Assembly: GCA_964648465.1 (NCBI GenBank)
Contig: CAZYMU010000001.1
Location: forward strand, 1-64,000
Direction of reading: 5' to 3'
Length of the DNA stretch: 64,000 nucleotides
DNA from: Aminicenans sp964648465
GTDB taxonomy: Bacteria > Acidobacteriota > Aminicenantia > Aminicenantales > Aminicenantaceae
Shown here in pieces: positions 25,930-36,320 of this stretch. Every line of letters starts with the position of its first letter. Position 1 is the stretch's first letter. The notes under the pieces were generated by a model. It did not search any database and had not been told where the DNA came from. It saw only the letters and a program-made list of their open reading frames with translations. The translations under genes and the position numbers were made by a program.

Positions 25930-27810
25930 ATGATATTTTCAGGCAAAAAGGCAAAATTAAAGAAGTGGAATGTAGTTTTCTTGCTGCCGGTTTTTCTTTT
26001 TGTGGTGAGCGGCATGAGTGCTGACAGAACCGAGAAACCGGTCCTTCATGGAAGACACTGGGTTGCAATTACAGGAAAGCCTCTGGGTGCAACTGTAGGA
26101 GCCAAGATATTTGAGCGCGGAGGAAATGCTGTGGATGCAGCATGTGCTATGTTGGGAGCTGTCTGCACCATGTATGATGTCTTAAGCTGGGGAGGGGAGA
26201 CCCAGGTTCTGATCTATAATCCGCATACAAAGAAAGTATATGGTATCAATGCACTTGGGGTGGCCCCAACAGGAGCAACTCCGGAGTTTTTCAAGAAAAA
26301 AGGGTTGGAATATCCGCCCGAGTACGGACCGTTGGCAGCCGTGACTCCTGGCACTCCTGGAGGATTGATAACTATGCTGGCCGAATATGGAACAATGAGC
26401 CTGAAAGAGGTACTTGATCCCTCGATTCAGATGGCGGAAGGGTATCCAATAGAAGAATCTCTTACAAATAGTATTGAAAGACAGAAAAAGAGGATAAAAG
26501 AGTGGCCATATTCCAAAAAAGTTCTGCTTCCTCATCTTGGTGAAGAGCATGAGGCTCCATATCCGGGAGAAATTTTCAAGCAGCCAGAACTGATGGATAC
26601 ATTGAATAAATTAGTAGAGGCCGAACAGAATGAGCTTTCTGAAGGAAAGAGTCGCAAGGAGGCAATATATGCTGCATACGACCGTTTTTATAAGGGAGAT
26701 GTAGCCAGGGAATTTGTCCGTGGCTGCCAGGAACAGGGCGGCCTTATTACAATGGAAAACATGGCGAATTGGAAGGTTTATATCGAAGAGCCGGCAATTA
26801 CAACATATAAGGGAATCGAGGTCTATAAGCTTACAACCTGGGTTCAGGGTCCTGTTCTTCTTCAGATGTTAAACTTGCTGGAAAGTATTGACCTAAAGTC
26901 AATGGGATATAATAGTGTGAATTATATCCACACGCTCTATCAAGTGATGAATCTGGCATATGCTGATCGTGATTTTTACTACGGTGATCCTTATTTTCCA
27001 CCCGAGGAGCCCATCAAGGGATTACTGTCCAAAGAGTATGCAAAGGAAAGACTTAAAAAATTGAACTGGAATGTTAATGACCCCGATGTTAAACCCGGTA
27101 ACCCTTATCCATTTGAAGGAAAGAAAAATCCATTTCTCAATTTACTGGAGAAGTGGTCAAATGTGGGTTCTGAAGAACCGGAGAAATGGGACGCAGAAGA
27201 AATGGAAGCTTATGAGGAAAGTTTTTTTGCAGGCACAACCTCAATCCAGGCTGCCGATGAAGAGGGATGGGTTGTTTCTGCGACTCCTTCCGGTGGCTGG
27301 ATTCCAGCCTGTATTGCAGGTAACACAGGTATAGGATTGAGTCAGCGTATGCAGAGCTTTGTTCTTGATGAGGCAAAGAATCCATTTAATGTGGTCCTTC
27401 CTGGCAAGAGGCCCCGTGCAACTCTGACACCGAGCCTTGCAATAAAGGATGGAAAACCTTTTCTTTCCTTTGCGGTTCAGGGAGGAGATACTCAAGACCA
27501 GAACATGCTGCAGTTTTTCCTGGATGTTGTTGAGTTTGGCATGAATGTACAGGAAGCATGTGAAGCACCGAATATCGTGAGTTATCAGATGCAGAGTTCC
27601 TTTGGAAAGCATGTCGCAACTCCTGGAAAGCTCCAGCTTAATGAAAAAGTTAGCAAGAAAATAGGAGAGAATCTTGAAGTGATGGGGTATAAAATAAGAT
27701 ATAGAAAATATACATCAGGTCCTATTAACGCTATATTTTTTGACTGGAAACATAAGACTTTCTGGGGAGGATCCAGTAATTACGGGGAAGACTACGGAAT
27801 AGCCTGGTAG
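25930..27810 (+). CDS. ggt: Gamma-glutamyltransferase, exported
   Basis: 626 residues, an Ntn-hydrolase made as a precursor. A hydrophobic signal (VVFLLPVFLFVVSG) is followed by FERGGNAVDAACAMLGAV and LAAVTPGTPGG of the large subunit. GTTSIQAADEEG at 435-446 aligns with the autocatalytic cleavage site, making Thr436 the N-terminal nucleophile of the small subunit. RPRATLTPSLA and FAVQGGDTQDQNMLQ are small-subunit motifs. It would hydrolyse or transfer gamma-glutamyl groups from glutathione-like peptides in the periplasm. GAGGAGG precedes the ATG. It is 74 bp upstream of an S9 peptidase gene, a likely operon for extracytoplasmic peptide breakdown. Confidence 0.92.
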   Translation: MIFSGKKAKLKKWNVVFLLPVFLFVVSGMSADRTEKPVLHGRHWVAITGKPLGATVGAKIFERGGNAVDAACAMLGAVCTMYDVLSWGGETQVLIYNPHTKKVYGINALGVAPTGATPEFFKKKGLEYPPEYGPLAAVTPGTPGGLITMLAEYGTMSLKEVLDPSIQMAEGYPIEESLTNSIERQKKRIKEWPYSKKVLLPHLGEEHEAPYPGEIFKQPELMDTLNKLVEAEQNELSEGKSRKEAIYAAYDRFYKGDVAREFVRGCQEQGGLITMENMANWKVYIEEPAITTYKGIEVYKLTTWVQGPVLLQMLNLLESIDLKSMGYNSVNYIHTLYQVMNLAYADRDFYYGDPYFPPEEPIKGLLSKEYAKERLKKLNWNVNDPDVKPGNPYPFEGKKNPFLNLLEKWSNVGSEEPEKWDAEEMEAYEESFFAGTTSIQAADEEGWVVSATPSGGWIPACIAGNTGIGLSQRMQSFVLDEAKNPFNVVLPGKRPRATLTPSLAIKDGKPFLSFAVQGGDTQDQNMLQFFLDVVEFGMNVQEACEAPNIVSYQMQSSFGKHVATPGKLQLNEKVSKKIGENLEVMGYKIRYRKYTSGPINAIFFDWKHKTFWGGSSNYGEDYGIAW

Positions 27811-27883
27811 AAAGGACAGTCATTAAGTCAAAACCCCTGCCTCAAAATATGAAAACATAATAATTATCTAAGAGGAGGTTTTT

Positions 27884-29920
27884 ATGAAAAAAACAATTGA
27901 ATTGTTCGCATTTTTCACTTTAATTTTATTTATTTTTGGATTGGGTAATGCAGTCAGCATGGAGAAGAATTATAAGCTGCTTAGTAAAGAGACTTATATG
28001 GAAATGGAATCCGTTAGCAGTCCTAATATATCTCCGGATGGAAAAAACATTCTTTTCTCGCGGGGATGGGTCGATAAGATGAATGACCATTCAAGGAGCA
28101 ACCTTTGGATTGTGGATATTGAAGGGACCAGGGTCCGGGAATTAACTCACGGAAACTGGAGAGATTTTTCTCCTGTTTGGTCTCCTGATGGTAAGAAGAT
28201 AGCTTTTCTTTCTGACAGAGATGAGACAACTCAAATTCATGTGCTTTGGCTTGATACGCGAGAAGTTGCCCAGTTGACTCACCTTGAACGTACGCCGGGA
28301 GGATTAAAATGGTCTCCGGATGGGAAAAAACTGGCATTTACATCTTTTATAGCTGACGAGAAACCTATTCTGCCTGTAAAACTTGTAAAAAAACCGAAAG
28401 GAGCCAAATGGGCAAAACCTGCTGTTCTTATAGATAGGCTGTCCTGGCGAAGAGATGGCAGGGGGCCTATCCCGAAAGGATATACTCATATTTTTGTCAT
28501 TGATGCTGAACTCGGAGGTACTCCCAATCAGATAACTTCCGGAGATTATTCTCATAGTGATCCTCAGTGGTCTATGGACGGCAGGCTGATATGTTTCAGC
28601 GCCATACGTAAACCCGAAGCCGAATATCTGCGCGGTAATTCTGAAATCTATTCGGTCGATTTAGATACTCTTGAGATAAAGACACTGACGGACAGGAAAG
28701 GTCCTGACCGCGGGGCACGTCTTTCTCCGGATGGTAAGTGGATTGCTTATACAGGTTACGATGAAAATAACAATTACAGCAATATTTCGAATCTTTATCT
28801 GATGGATGTAAATGGCAAGAAAAAGCGTCTGCTGGCTGGTAACTTTCCTAATTCCCCATCGAGCATAACATGGTCTCAGGACAGCTCTGGACTCTATTAT
28901 TTTATTGGGGAAAAAGGAGTTTCGAACCTTTGTCTTGTTTCTTTAAACGGAAAGATTAAAAAAGTTACTAAAGGTGTGCATTACCTGTCCGGGTTATCAA
29001 TAGCAAAGGGAGGTCAAGTGGCTACCACATGTTCGACATTTTACAAGCCGGCTTTCCTTGTGACATTCAATCTGAAAAATCCGGATAACTTCAAAGAACT
29101 TGTGGATGTCAATGAAGATATACTTGCTGGTCTGAAGCTTGGAAAGGTTGAGGAATTGTGGTTCAAGTCTCCTGACGGCCTTGACCTACAGGGATGGTTG
29201 ATAAAACCAGCCGAAATTAAAGTGAACATGAAATATCCGATGCTTCTTTATATACACGGCGGGCCGGTATCGATGTATACAGTTAGGTTTAACTGGGCAT
29301 GGCAGAATTTTGCTGCAAACGGCTATGCGGTTTTGTACATGAACCCGAGGGGAAGTACGGGCTACGGTCAGGATTTTGTCAATGGTATTAATTATCTTTA
29401 CCCAGGGAAAGATTATGACGATTTGATGGCAGGTGTTGATGCGGCAGTTGCTAAGGGTTTTATTGACGAAGACAACCTGTTTGTAGCTGGGGGTAGCGGG
29501 GGAGGAGTCTTGACGGCATGGATTGTCGGACATACAAACCGTTTTGCAGCCGCTGTTTCAATGAGGCCAGTCATAAACTGGCATTCGTTTGTCGGAACTA
29601 CGGATGGGTCGAGCTGGTACTTGCGGTTTAGAAAATATCCGTGGGAAGATCCTGTTGAATATGCTTTGCGTTCCCCGCTTCACTATGTTGCAAATGTCAC
29701 TACGCCCACCATGGTCATGACTGGTGAGGAAGATTTAAGATGTCCTATTGGCCAGAGCGAAGAATTCTACCGTGCATTGAAGACTCTTAAAAAAGACACG
29801 CTTCTTGTGCGGGTGCCGAATGAATATCACGGCTGGAGGAGACCTTCACACAGGCTGCTGCAGCAGCTTTATCTTATGGCATGGTTTCAAAAACACATGA
29901 AGAAAAATGTAGAAAAATAG
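27884..29920 (+). CDS. Secreted S9-family serine peptidase
   Basis: 678 residues: signal peptide, a propeller with repeated SPDGKK-type strands (about 45-390), and an alpha/beta-hydrolase domain. The triad reads Ser538 in GGSGGG, Asp617 in GEEDLRCP and His649 in NEYHGW. The nucleophile motif has Gly in place of the more common Tyr/Phe after Ser. The layout is dipeptidyl-peptidase IV / acylaminoacyl-peptidase-like. AGAGGAGG precedes the ATG. It is paired with gamma-glutamyltransferase upstream and convergent with a third S9 gene. Confidence 0.9.
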   Translation: MKKTIELFAFFTLILFIFGLGNAVSMEKNYKLLSKETYMEMESVSSPNISPDGKNILFSRGWVDKMNDHSRSNLWIVDIEGTRVRELTHGNWRDFSPVWSPDGKKIAFLSDRDETTQIHVLWLDTREVAQLTHLERTPGGLKWSPDGKKLAFTSFIADEKPILPVKLVKKPKGAKWAKPAVLIDRLSWRRDGRGPIPKGYTHIFVIDAELGGTPNQITSGDYSHSDPQWSMDGRLICFSAIRKPEAEYLRGNSEIYSVDLDTLEIKTLTDRKGPDRGARLSPDGKWIAYTGYDENNNYSNISNLYLMDVNGKKKRLLAGNFPNSPSSITWSQDSSGLYYFIGEKGVSNLCLVSLNGKIKKVTKGVHYLSGLSIAKGGQVATTCSTFYKPAFLVTFNLKNPDNFKELVDVNEDILAGLKLGKVEELWFKSPDGLDLQGWLIKPAEIKVNMKYPMLLYIHGGPVSMYTVRFNWAWQNFAANGYAVLYMNPRGSTGYGQDFVNGINYLYPGKDYDDLMAGVDAAVAKGFIDEDNLFVAGGSGGGVLTAWIVGHTNRFAAAVSMRPVINWHSFVGTTDGSSWYLRFRKYPWEDPVEYALRSPLHYVANVTTPTMVMTGEEDLRCPIGQSEEFYRALKTLKKDTLLVRVPNEYHGWRRPSHRLLQQLYLMAWFQKHMKKNVEK

Positions 29921-30009
29921 ATGGTCATGTTTAGAATGTAAGTTTCAGTATATTAGTGTGTGACTAGTGTTTATATTACAGCAACCAAAGCCTTTTAACG
30001 AAGAAGAAG

Positions 30010-32061
30010 TTATTGGTGCTTGCACCACTTGTCCATCCAACTGATGACTGTTTCATGCCACAGAATGCTGTTGTGAGGTTTAAGTACCCAGTGGTTTTCA
30101 TCCGGAAAGTACAGTAATTTACTTGGAATTCCCAGACGCTGGAGTGCATTAAATGTACCCATTCCCTGAGTTTCTACAACCCTAAAATCCTGTGCGCCGT
30201 GAATGACAAGCATGGGTGTTTTCCAGTTTTTCACAAAATTTACAGGATTATGCTTCTCATAACCTTTTGGATTGGTCCAGGGTGTTCCAATGTGGTCCCA
30301 TTCCGGGAACCAAAGTTCTTCTGTATCATAATAGGCCATCCGCTCGTCAAGATTTCCGTCATGGTTTATGAGGCAGCGAAAACGGTCGGGCCAGTTTCCT
30401 GCAATCCAGTTGATCATATATCCACCGAAAGATGCGCCAAGCGCGGCAATCCGCTCTCCGTCCATCCATGGATACCGGACAAGAGCAACAGCAAGGCCTT
30501 TCTTCAGGTCTTCAAGAGGTTTCCCTCCCCAGTCTCCTCTTATAGAATCAGTAAAATTCTGACCGTAGCCCACTGAGCCGTGGAAATCCACCATTACTGC
30601 TGCATAGCCTGCTCCTGTATAAGCCTGCGGATTCCATCGGTAGTGAAAATTGTTTCCAAAAGAGCCTTGAGGACCTCCGTGAATTAGAAAAGCTATAGGG
30701 TATTTTTTTAATGGGTCAAAATCGACTGGTTTTACTACATAGCAGTAGACGTCTTCCTTGTTCCATCCTTTAAATTTAAATTGTTCGTATTCTCCCATGA
30801 GGGCAGCACTGACTTTTTCTGAGTTGATCTTGGTGATTGGGTGTGCATCGCTTCCATCAAGCATTGCTGAATAAAGCTCAACAGGTGAACAAAGGTTATT
30901 GAGTCCATAGATGATTCTCTCTCCAGCAATGGCTGGAGAGCTCATATGTCCTTCCTTGATTATGGTGCTTATTTTTCCGGTTTTTATGTCGATAGCGAAT
31001 AAAGAATTCTGGCCTGTGTTTGGAGCTGTTGCATAAATAGTTTTACTATCTGCGGACCATAAGATTGAAAAAGGAGAGAGTGCCCAATTTTCAGTCAGGA
31101 TTAGTTTTTTTCCTTCGGGCCAGGAATACAGTATGACACGGAAGCGGTCGGCTTCATATTTAGGGCGGTTCATGGCGAGATAGGCCAGAGTTTTTCCGTC
31201 AGGCGAAAAAACAGGACATGTATCCCAGGCTCTATTTTTTTCTGTAAGGCATCGTGGTGCTTCAGAACCATCAGCAGGAACATAATAGAGGTCAAAATCC
31301 GTGGACCAGGCTTCTTCCTTTCCAGCGTTTCTGGCTGAAAAAACTAATCCCTTTCCATCAGGTGTAAATGTTAGTTCTTCTGGCCCCCCGAATGGTTTAG
31401 AGGGAGTATCGGCATCCATTCCAGGCATCATATCTATGGTTTTGCCTCCTGCTGTAGGGATTGTGAAAAGATGGGATCGTCGGCCATCGCACCAAGTATC
31501 CCAGTGGCGGATATATATATTTTCATAGATACGTCCAGTGCTCTTTTTTTTCGAGATCTTATCTAATTTCTTTTTTGTACATTCAGGAGTCTTACAATTA
31601 GGGAAAGTTTCCATTGTGAACGCGATGTATTTTCCATCGGGTGAGACAATAAGATTTCCCACATCCAGTGGTTCTTTGGTGAATTGTTCAGCTTCTCCGC
31701 CTTTCATTTGTATGCGCCATACCTGGCACGATCCCGAGCGTGTGGATAAGAACCATACTGACTTTCCGCATGCAGACCAGCGAGGATTGAAATCTCCTTC
31801 TTTGTGTGTTGTCAAACGTCGAAGATTTTTTCCGTCTGTGCTTACAAGCCAGAGATCAGTCCTGCCTTTATTGGCTTCAAGGTCTGTCGTCCGTAGGGTG
31901 AAAACGATCCATGCTCCATCGGGAGAAACATGCGGATCGGATATTCTTTCCATGGCAAGCATGTCATGAATCGAAAACGGGTGAGTTACAATAGAACTTT
32001 CTGCAAAAACTCCTACACTTATACACAGTAAAAGTATTGTAAAAAAAGACTTAAAACACAT
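30010..32061 (-). CDS. Secreted S9-family serine peptidase
   Basis: 683 residues with signal peptide (SFFTILLLCISVGVFA), propeller repeats and hydrolase domain. Ser544 (GASFGG), Asp625 (GAQDFRV) and His657 (ENHWV) form the triad, so it should be active. The propeller differs from the other two S9 enzymes in the window and carries a Cys pair in NCKTPECTKKK. The start at 32061 is fixed by AAAAAGGAGGGAATA directly upstream; an earlier in-frame ATG at 32100 is less likely. It likely acts with the gamma-glutamyltransferase and S9 enzyme next door on imported peptides. Confidence 0.9.
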   Translation of the reverse strand: MCFKSFFTILLLCISVGVFAESSIVTHPFSIHDMLAMERISDPHVSPDGAWIVFTLRTTDLEANKGRTDLWLVSTDGKNLRRLTTHKEGDFNPRWSACGKSVWFLSTRSGSCQVWRIQMKGGEAEQFTKEPLDVGNLIVSPDGKYIAFTMETFPNCKTPECTKKKLDKISKKKSTGRIYENIYIRHWDTWCDGRRSHLFTIPTAGGKTIDMMPGMDADTPSKPFGGPEELTFTPDGKGLVFSARNAGKEEAWSTDFDLYYVPADGSEAPRCLTEKNRAWDTCPVFSPDGKTLAYLAMNRPKYEADRFRVILYSWPEGKKLILTENWALSPFSILWSADSKTIYATAPNTGQNSLFAIDIKTGKISTIIKEGHMSSPAIAGERIIYGLNNLCSPVELYSAMLDGSDAHPITKINSEKVSAALMGEYEQFKFKGWNKEDVYCYVVKPVDFDPLKKYPIAFLIHGGPQGSFGNNFHYRWNPQAYTGAGYAAVMVDFHGSVGYGQNFTDSIRGDWGGKPLEDLKKGLAVALVRYPWMDGERIAALGASFGGYMINWIAGNWPDRFRCLINHDGNLDERMAYYDTEELWFPEWDHIGTPWTNPKGYEKHNPVNFVKNWKTPMLVIHGAQDFRVVETQGMGTFNALQRLGIPSKLLYFPDENHWVLKPHNSILWHETVISWMDKWCKHQ

Positions 32062-32279
32062 TATTCCCTCCTTTTTATCATTGCTTAGTTTAATTTTCAT
32101 AAGACAATCTCATTTATAACTTTTATCACAAGAGAATAATTAGTTCAATTGGATCGAGTTGGCTGCATCTAAAAAAATGCAAAATATGCTTCTAGATTTT
32201 ATAATACTGGAAGAGGAGTTGAAATAATTTTTTTTAAAATCTTTACTATTTAGTTCATAAAATGATAAATAAAAGGCAA

Positions 32280-33587
32280 ATGAAAAAGACTATTCTGATA
32301 TATATATTGGCAATTTTATTTTTTGGTACAGGTGTTTACGCCGATGTGCAGTCCCAAAATACGAAAAATTCTACTTTAAAGTTGAGTTTTTCAGAACGGT
32401 TTCGTTTTGTAAGCTGGGATAATGCAACAAGCCTTGACAGAACGCAGGCTAAAGAAAGAAGTTTTACCAGGCATCGAACAAGCTTGATGGTTCAGTGGAT
32501 ACCCAAACCTGGTTTGGAACTGGCAGTTAAGTTAGCCAATGAATTTCGTTACTATTTTGCACCAGAAGGCATGGATTTCAACCTGCATGAAGTGTTTGTG
32601 GATAACTTGTATGTGAAATCTAATAAGCTTTGGGATCTTCCTTTGTCATTTATTATTGGGAGACAGAATATCATGTTAGGAGAGGGTTTTTTGGTAATGG
32701 ATGGACATCCTTTGGATGGCTCTCGTTCAATATATTTTAATGCGGTAAGGGTGGACCTTTTTCTCAATAAAAGTAATAAACTGATTCTTTTTTATACATA
32801 TCAACCTGAAACTGATAATTATCTTCCAGTCATAAATAATAAAAATCAAAGATTGATCGAGCAGCCTGAAGAAGGAATTGGAATTTATTTTTCAGGGAAG
32901 TTTAATGAAGTAAATCTGGATTCTTACATGATCAGGAAAAATATTCACAGTACGGATACAAAACCCATGAGTTCTTGTATAAATACTGCTGGAAGCAGGT
33001 TTGTTTATCAACTGCTTGAAAGGTTTTCCTTGACTGGTGAAGGAGCTGTCCAGTTTGGAGACTACGGAAATTTTGACCGTGTTTCTTTTGGAGGATATCT
33101 GCATTTGGATTATAAGATCAACCAATTAATTCCTCTCCTTCAAACTGCGACACTGGGCACAATTTATCTTGCTGGAGATGACCCCGAAACAGAAAGATGG
33201 GAAGGATGGGATCCGCTTTTCAGCCGCTGGCCGAAATGGAGTGAATCGTATATTTACACTCTGATTCCAGAGTATAATGGAAAAGTAGCTTACTGGAGTA
33301 ATTTTATTTCGATCTATGGAACACTGAAATTTAAAATATCAAGGAATATAGACTTAAATCTTTCATATCATCATCTGATGGCAGAAGAAAATTCAGATTT
33401 GTTAAGCGAATTCCCTGGTGGAAATGGGAAAACCAGGGGTGGTTTGTTAATTGCAAAATCTGTGTTTAAATTGAACAAGCATCTTACCAGTCATGTGTTA
33501 TGGGAGTTTTTTTCTCCTGGTGATTTTTATAGACCGGGTGCAGATTGCTATAATTGGTTCCGCTTTGAGTTAATATACAGGATTTAA
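32280..33587 (+). CDS. Outer-membrane beta-barrel, alginate-export/porin family
   Basis: 435 residues with signal peptide MKKTILIYILAILFFGTGVYA. The rest is alternating hydrophobic strands rich in Tyr and Trp, beginning with LSFSERFRFVSWDN and including IGRQNIMLGEG and a C-terminal strand ending YNWFRFELIYRI, as in alginate-export-type porins. It would be an outer-membrane channel for solutes. I start at 32280, where AAAAGG lies just before the ATG. It opens a run of same-strand genes (porin, symporter, hydrolase, symporter, small proteins, mannosidase) that suggests uptake and use of oligosaccharides. Confidence 0.78.
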   Translation: MKKTILIYILAILFFGTGVYADVQSQNTKNSTLKLSFSERFRFVSWDNATSLDRTQAKERSFTRHRTSLMVQWIPKPGLELAVKLANEFRYYFAPEGMDFNLHEVFVDNLYVKSNKLWDLPLSFIIGRQNIMLGEGFLVMDGHPLDGSRSIYFNAVRVDLFLNKSNKLILFYTYQPETDNYLPVINNKNQRLIEQPEEGIGIYFSGKFNEVNLDSYMIRKNIHSTDTKPMSSCINTAGSRFVYQLLERFSLTGEGAVQFGDYGNFDRVSFGGYLHLDYKINQLIPLLQTATLGTIYLAGDDPETERWEGWDPLFSRWPKWSESYIYTLIPEYNGKVAYWSNFISIYGTLKFKISRNIDLNLSYHHLMAEENSDLLSEFPGGNGKTRGGLLIAKSVFKLNKHLTSHVLWEFFSPGDFYRPGADCYNWFRFELIYRI

Positions 33588-33627
33588 AAATCTCTATTAG
33601 AAAATGGGGCTTATTAGAGGAGAATAA

Positions 33628-35076
33628 ATGTTAGTAAAAATTAGTGTTATTTCTGTCTATGCCCTGACGATTATTATTATTGGAATCATCGGGTTAAGAA
33701 AAACAAAGACTTTTTCTGATTTCTTTTTGGGAGGCAGAAGCATAGGCCCTTGGATGACTGCATTTACATATGGAACAGCCTATTTTTCAGCGGTGTTATT
33801 TATTGGTTTTGCCGGACAGATAGGATGGGGTTTTGGATATTCAGGTTTATGGATTGCGGTCGGAAATGCCTTCATAGGAGTGCTTGGTGCCTGGTGGCTG
33901 CTTGGACCAAGAATCAAAAAGATGTCGCTTGAATATAAAGTATCCACAATGCCTGAGTTTTTTGAAAAGAGGTATGACAGCAAATTCCTTAAATTTTTCT
34001 CCTCCTTAGCTATTTTTATATTTTTTGTGCCGTATTCTGCCGCTGTCTTTATGGGTCTGTCATATCTTTTCAAATCTAATTTTAACATGGAATATGGAAT
34101 TGCGTTGGTATTTATGGGAACTTTTACAGCAGTATATCTTGTATTAGGCGGGTACAAGTCCATGACAATGATTGATGTGGTTTTTGGCATTATTATGAGT
34201 ATAGGAGTTGTCATCCTGTTATGGAGTACTATCAGCAAAGGAAATGGACTTGCTAATATGACTGCAGCTCTTTCTGACATAAATCCCCGGTTAACCGCAG
34301 TTGTAGGTCCCCCCGGAGTATGGCCGCTTTTTTGCCTTGTTTTTCTGACAAGTGTGGCTCCTTTGGCCATGCCCCAATTAATACAGAAATTCTACGCGAT
34401 CAAGGATAAAAGAGCAATTAAAATCGGGATGGGAGCATCCACTCTTTTTTCGATTCTCGTTGTGGGCGTGGCTTATTTTACTGGATCTCTAACGAGGTAT
34501 TTTTTATCTCCTGAAACGACTCCAAATGCATTTAGTAATGGAAAACCTGTTTTTGATGCATTGATGCCGGAGTTGCTTGCTAATGTGATTCCGAATTCCC
34601 TGTCTGTATTAATATTATTATTGATATTATCAGCTTCGATGTCCACTCTGGCTGCACTTGTTTTAATCTCCAGTTCATCAGTTTCAAAAGATATTTATGG
34701 AGGATTTATAAATCAAAAAGTTTCTGATAAACAATTGACACTTTTAATGAGAGTCATGAATGCATTTTTCGTTATCCTCTCTGTTATTTTAGCTTATTTT
34801 AAACCGGCATCAATTGTTGCAATTCTGGGAATTTCCTGGGGAGCTATCGGGTCCGTTTTTTTGGGGCCTTTTATATGGGGATTGTTTAGTAAGAGAATCA
34901 ACAAGTTTGGAGCTATTTGTTCTTCTATTACTGGACTATCTGCATGCCTTATTTTGTATGCTACAGGGATGCCTTCTCCTCAAGCCGGGACCATAGGGAT
35001 GATGGTTTCTCTTGGCGCGACCCCTTTTTTTAGCCTTTTTGGAATTATGTTAAGTAAAAAACATGAAATAAATTAG
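33628..35076 (+). CDS. Sodium:solute symporter (SSS family)
   Basis: 482 residues with about 13 membrane segments. FSDFFLGGRSIGPWMTAFTYG is the SSS signature near the N-terminus, and SASMSTLAALVLISSSSVSKDIY is the conserved sodium-site helix region. It is a sodium-driven importer for a sugar, amino acid or organic acid. GAGGAG lies before the ATG. It stands 40 bp after the porin gene and 11 bp before a serine hydrolase gene. It is clearly different from the second SSS protein in the same operon. Confidence 0.88.
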   Translation: MLVKISVISVYALTIIIIGIIGLRKTKTFSDFFLGGRSIGPWMTAFTYGTAYFSAVLFIGFAGQIGWGFGYSGLWIAVGNAFIGVLGAWWLLGPRIKKMSLEYKVSTMPEFFEKRYDSKFLKFFSSLAIFIFFVPYSAAVFMGLSYLFKSNFNMEYGIALVFMGTFTAVYLVLGGYKSMTMIDVVFGIIMSIGVVILLWSTISKGNGLANMTAALSDINPRLTAVVGPPGVWPLFCLVFLTSVAPLAMPQLIQKFYAIKDKRAIKIGMGASTLFSILVVGVAYFTGSLTRYFLSPETTPNAFSNGKPVFDALMPELLANVIPNSLSVLILLLILSASMSTLAALVLISSSSVSKDIYGGFINQKVSDKQLTLLMRVMNAFFVILSVILAYFKPASIVAILGISWGAIGSVFLGPFIWGLFSKRINKFGAICSSITGLSACLILYATGMPSPQAGTIGMMVSLGATPFFSLFGIMLSKKHEIN

Positions 35077-35087
35077 AGGTAGTTACA

Positions 35088-36302
35088 GTGAAAACTGATA
35101 GGAAAATTATTGTGATTTTAATGCTGTTTATTTTTGTTGTAAATTGTAAAGTTAAACCTATGAAGACAGTAAAACCTGAGGATGTTGGGATGTCCTCGTC
35201 AAGTCTGAATAGATTAAAAATTGTCATAAAAGAAGCAATTGCCCAGGGGGATTTTCCAGGAGCTGTTATTTTGGTAGGCAGGAAAAACAAAATCGTTTTA
35301 CGTGAAGCTTTTGGCGAAAGCCAGTGGATACCTGAACATCACCCAATGAAAGCATCTATGATATTTGATCTTGCATCTCTAACAAAACCAGTGGCAACAG
35401 CGACGTCAGTAATGATTTTGGTACAGGAGGGACGTATAAGTCTGCATGACAAGGTAAAAGACTATGTCCCGGAATTTAAAGCATATATTGATGAAAAGGG
35501 TGAGCCAGGAGAAGATGTGCGTATCTGGCATTTAATGACGCATACATCCGGGCTTCCGCCATATACGGATGCTGCCGAGGTTGAGGAGGAATACGGCAGC
35601 CCATGTGCATTGGACTCTTTGGTCAGATATATTGCTGTGCTTGAAAAAACTGATCCACCGGGGAAGGAGTTTCATTACAGCTGCCTTGGATTTATTACTC
35701 TGGCCTATATTGTTGAAAAAATATCCGGCCAGTCGATTGCAGAATTTTCGGAAGGAAACATATTCAGCCCTTTAAAGATGAATCACACTTTTTTTATGCC
35801 TCCTGAAAAGTTCCATCATTTGTGCGTGCCAACAGAGGTAATTGAAGAGACTCCTTTGATAGGAATTGTGCATGACCCTTTGGCAAGATTATTGAATGGA
35901 ATTTCAGGTAATGCAGGGCTTTTTTCTACTGCAGATGACCTGGCAAGTTTTGCTCAAATGATGTTGAATAAGGGTCAATTTAATGAAAAGAGGATTCTAA
36001 GCCCTTTAACTGTCAAGAGAATGACCTCTGTTTATCCAGATGTAAGTTTTTCTGGTCGCGGGCTCGGTTGGGACATTCACTCCTCTTATGCGTCTAATGG
36101 AGGCGATATTTTTGGGCCCAATTCTTATGGGCATACTGGTTATACAGGGACATCTATATGGATCGATCCCGATACAAGAAGTTTTGTCGTATTTCTCACA
36201 AACAGGGTTCATCCTTTTGATAAAGGTGCCATTGTTTCCTTGAGAAGCAGAGTGGCAAACATTGTAGCGAGTTCAATAATTGATGTAGAATCGAATCAAT
36301 AA
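35088..36302 (+). CDS. Beta-lactamase-fold serine hydrolase, lipoprotein
   Basis: 404 residues. A lipoprotein signal ends FVVNC (Cys20). SLTK at 97-100 is the SxxK catalytic pair, YSC at 197-199 replaces the usual Tyr-x-Asn, and GHTG late in the chain is the third motif. This set is typical of class C beta-lactamase-like esterases and D-aminopeptidases and does not by itself mean antibiotic resistance. The start is GTG, supported by GAGGT seven bases upstream. Placed between two sodium symporters, it may deacylate or trim their substrate outside the inner membrane. Confidence 0.82.
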   Translation: MKTDRKIIVILMLFIFVVNCKVKPMKTVKPEDVGMSSSSLNRLKIVIKEAIAQGDFPGAVILVGRKNKIVLREAFGESQWIPEHHPMKASMIFDLASLTKPVATATSVMILVQEGRISLHDKVKDYVPEFKAYIDEKGEPGEDVRIWHLMTHTSGLPPYTDAAEVEEEYGSPCALDSLVRYIAVLEKTDPPGKEFHYSCLGFITLAYIVEKISGQSIAEFSEGNIFSPLKMNHTFFMPPEKFHHLCVPTEVIEETPLIGIVHDPLARLLNGISGNAGLFSTADDLASFAQMMLNKGQFNEKRILSPLTVKRMTSVYPDVSFSGRGLGWDIHSSYASNGGDIFGPNSYGHTGYTGTSIWIDPDTRSFVVFLTNRVHPFDKGAIVSLRSRVANIVASSIIDVESNQ

Positions 36303-36320
36303 ATAGAAAAAGAGGTTAGC

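Noticed and set aside
33780..34370. 196-codon minus-strand frame opposite the first sodium symporter
   Set aside because: It has no ribosome-binding site, its sequence is unlike any domain and it is fully explained as the antisense of a clearly real symporter gene.
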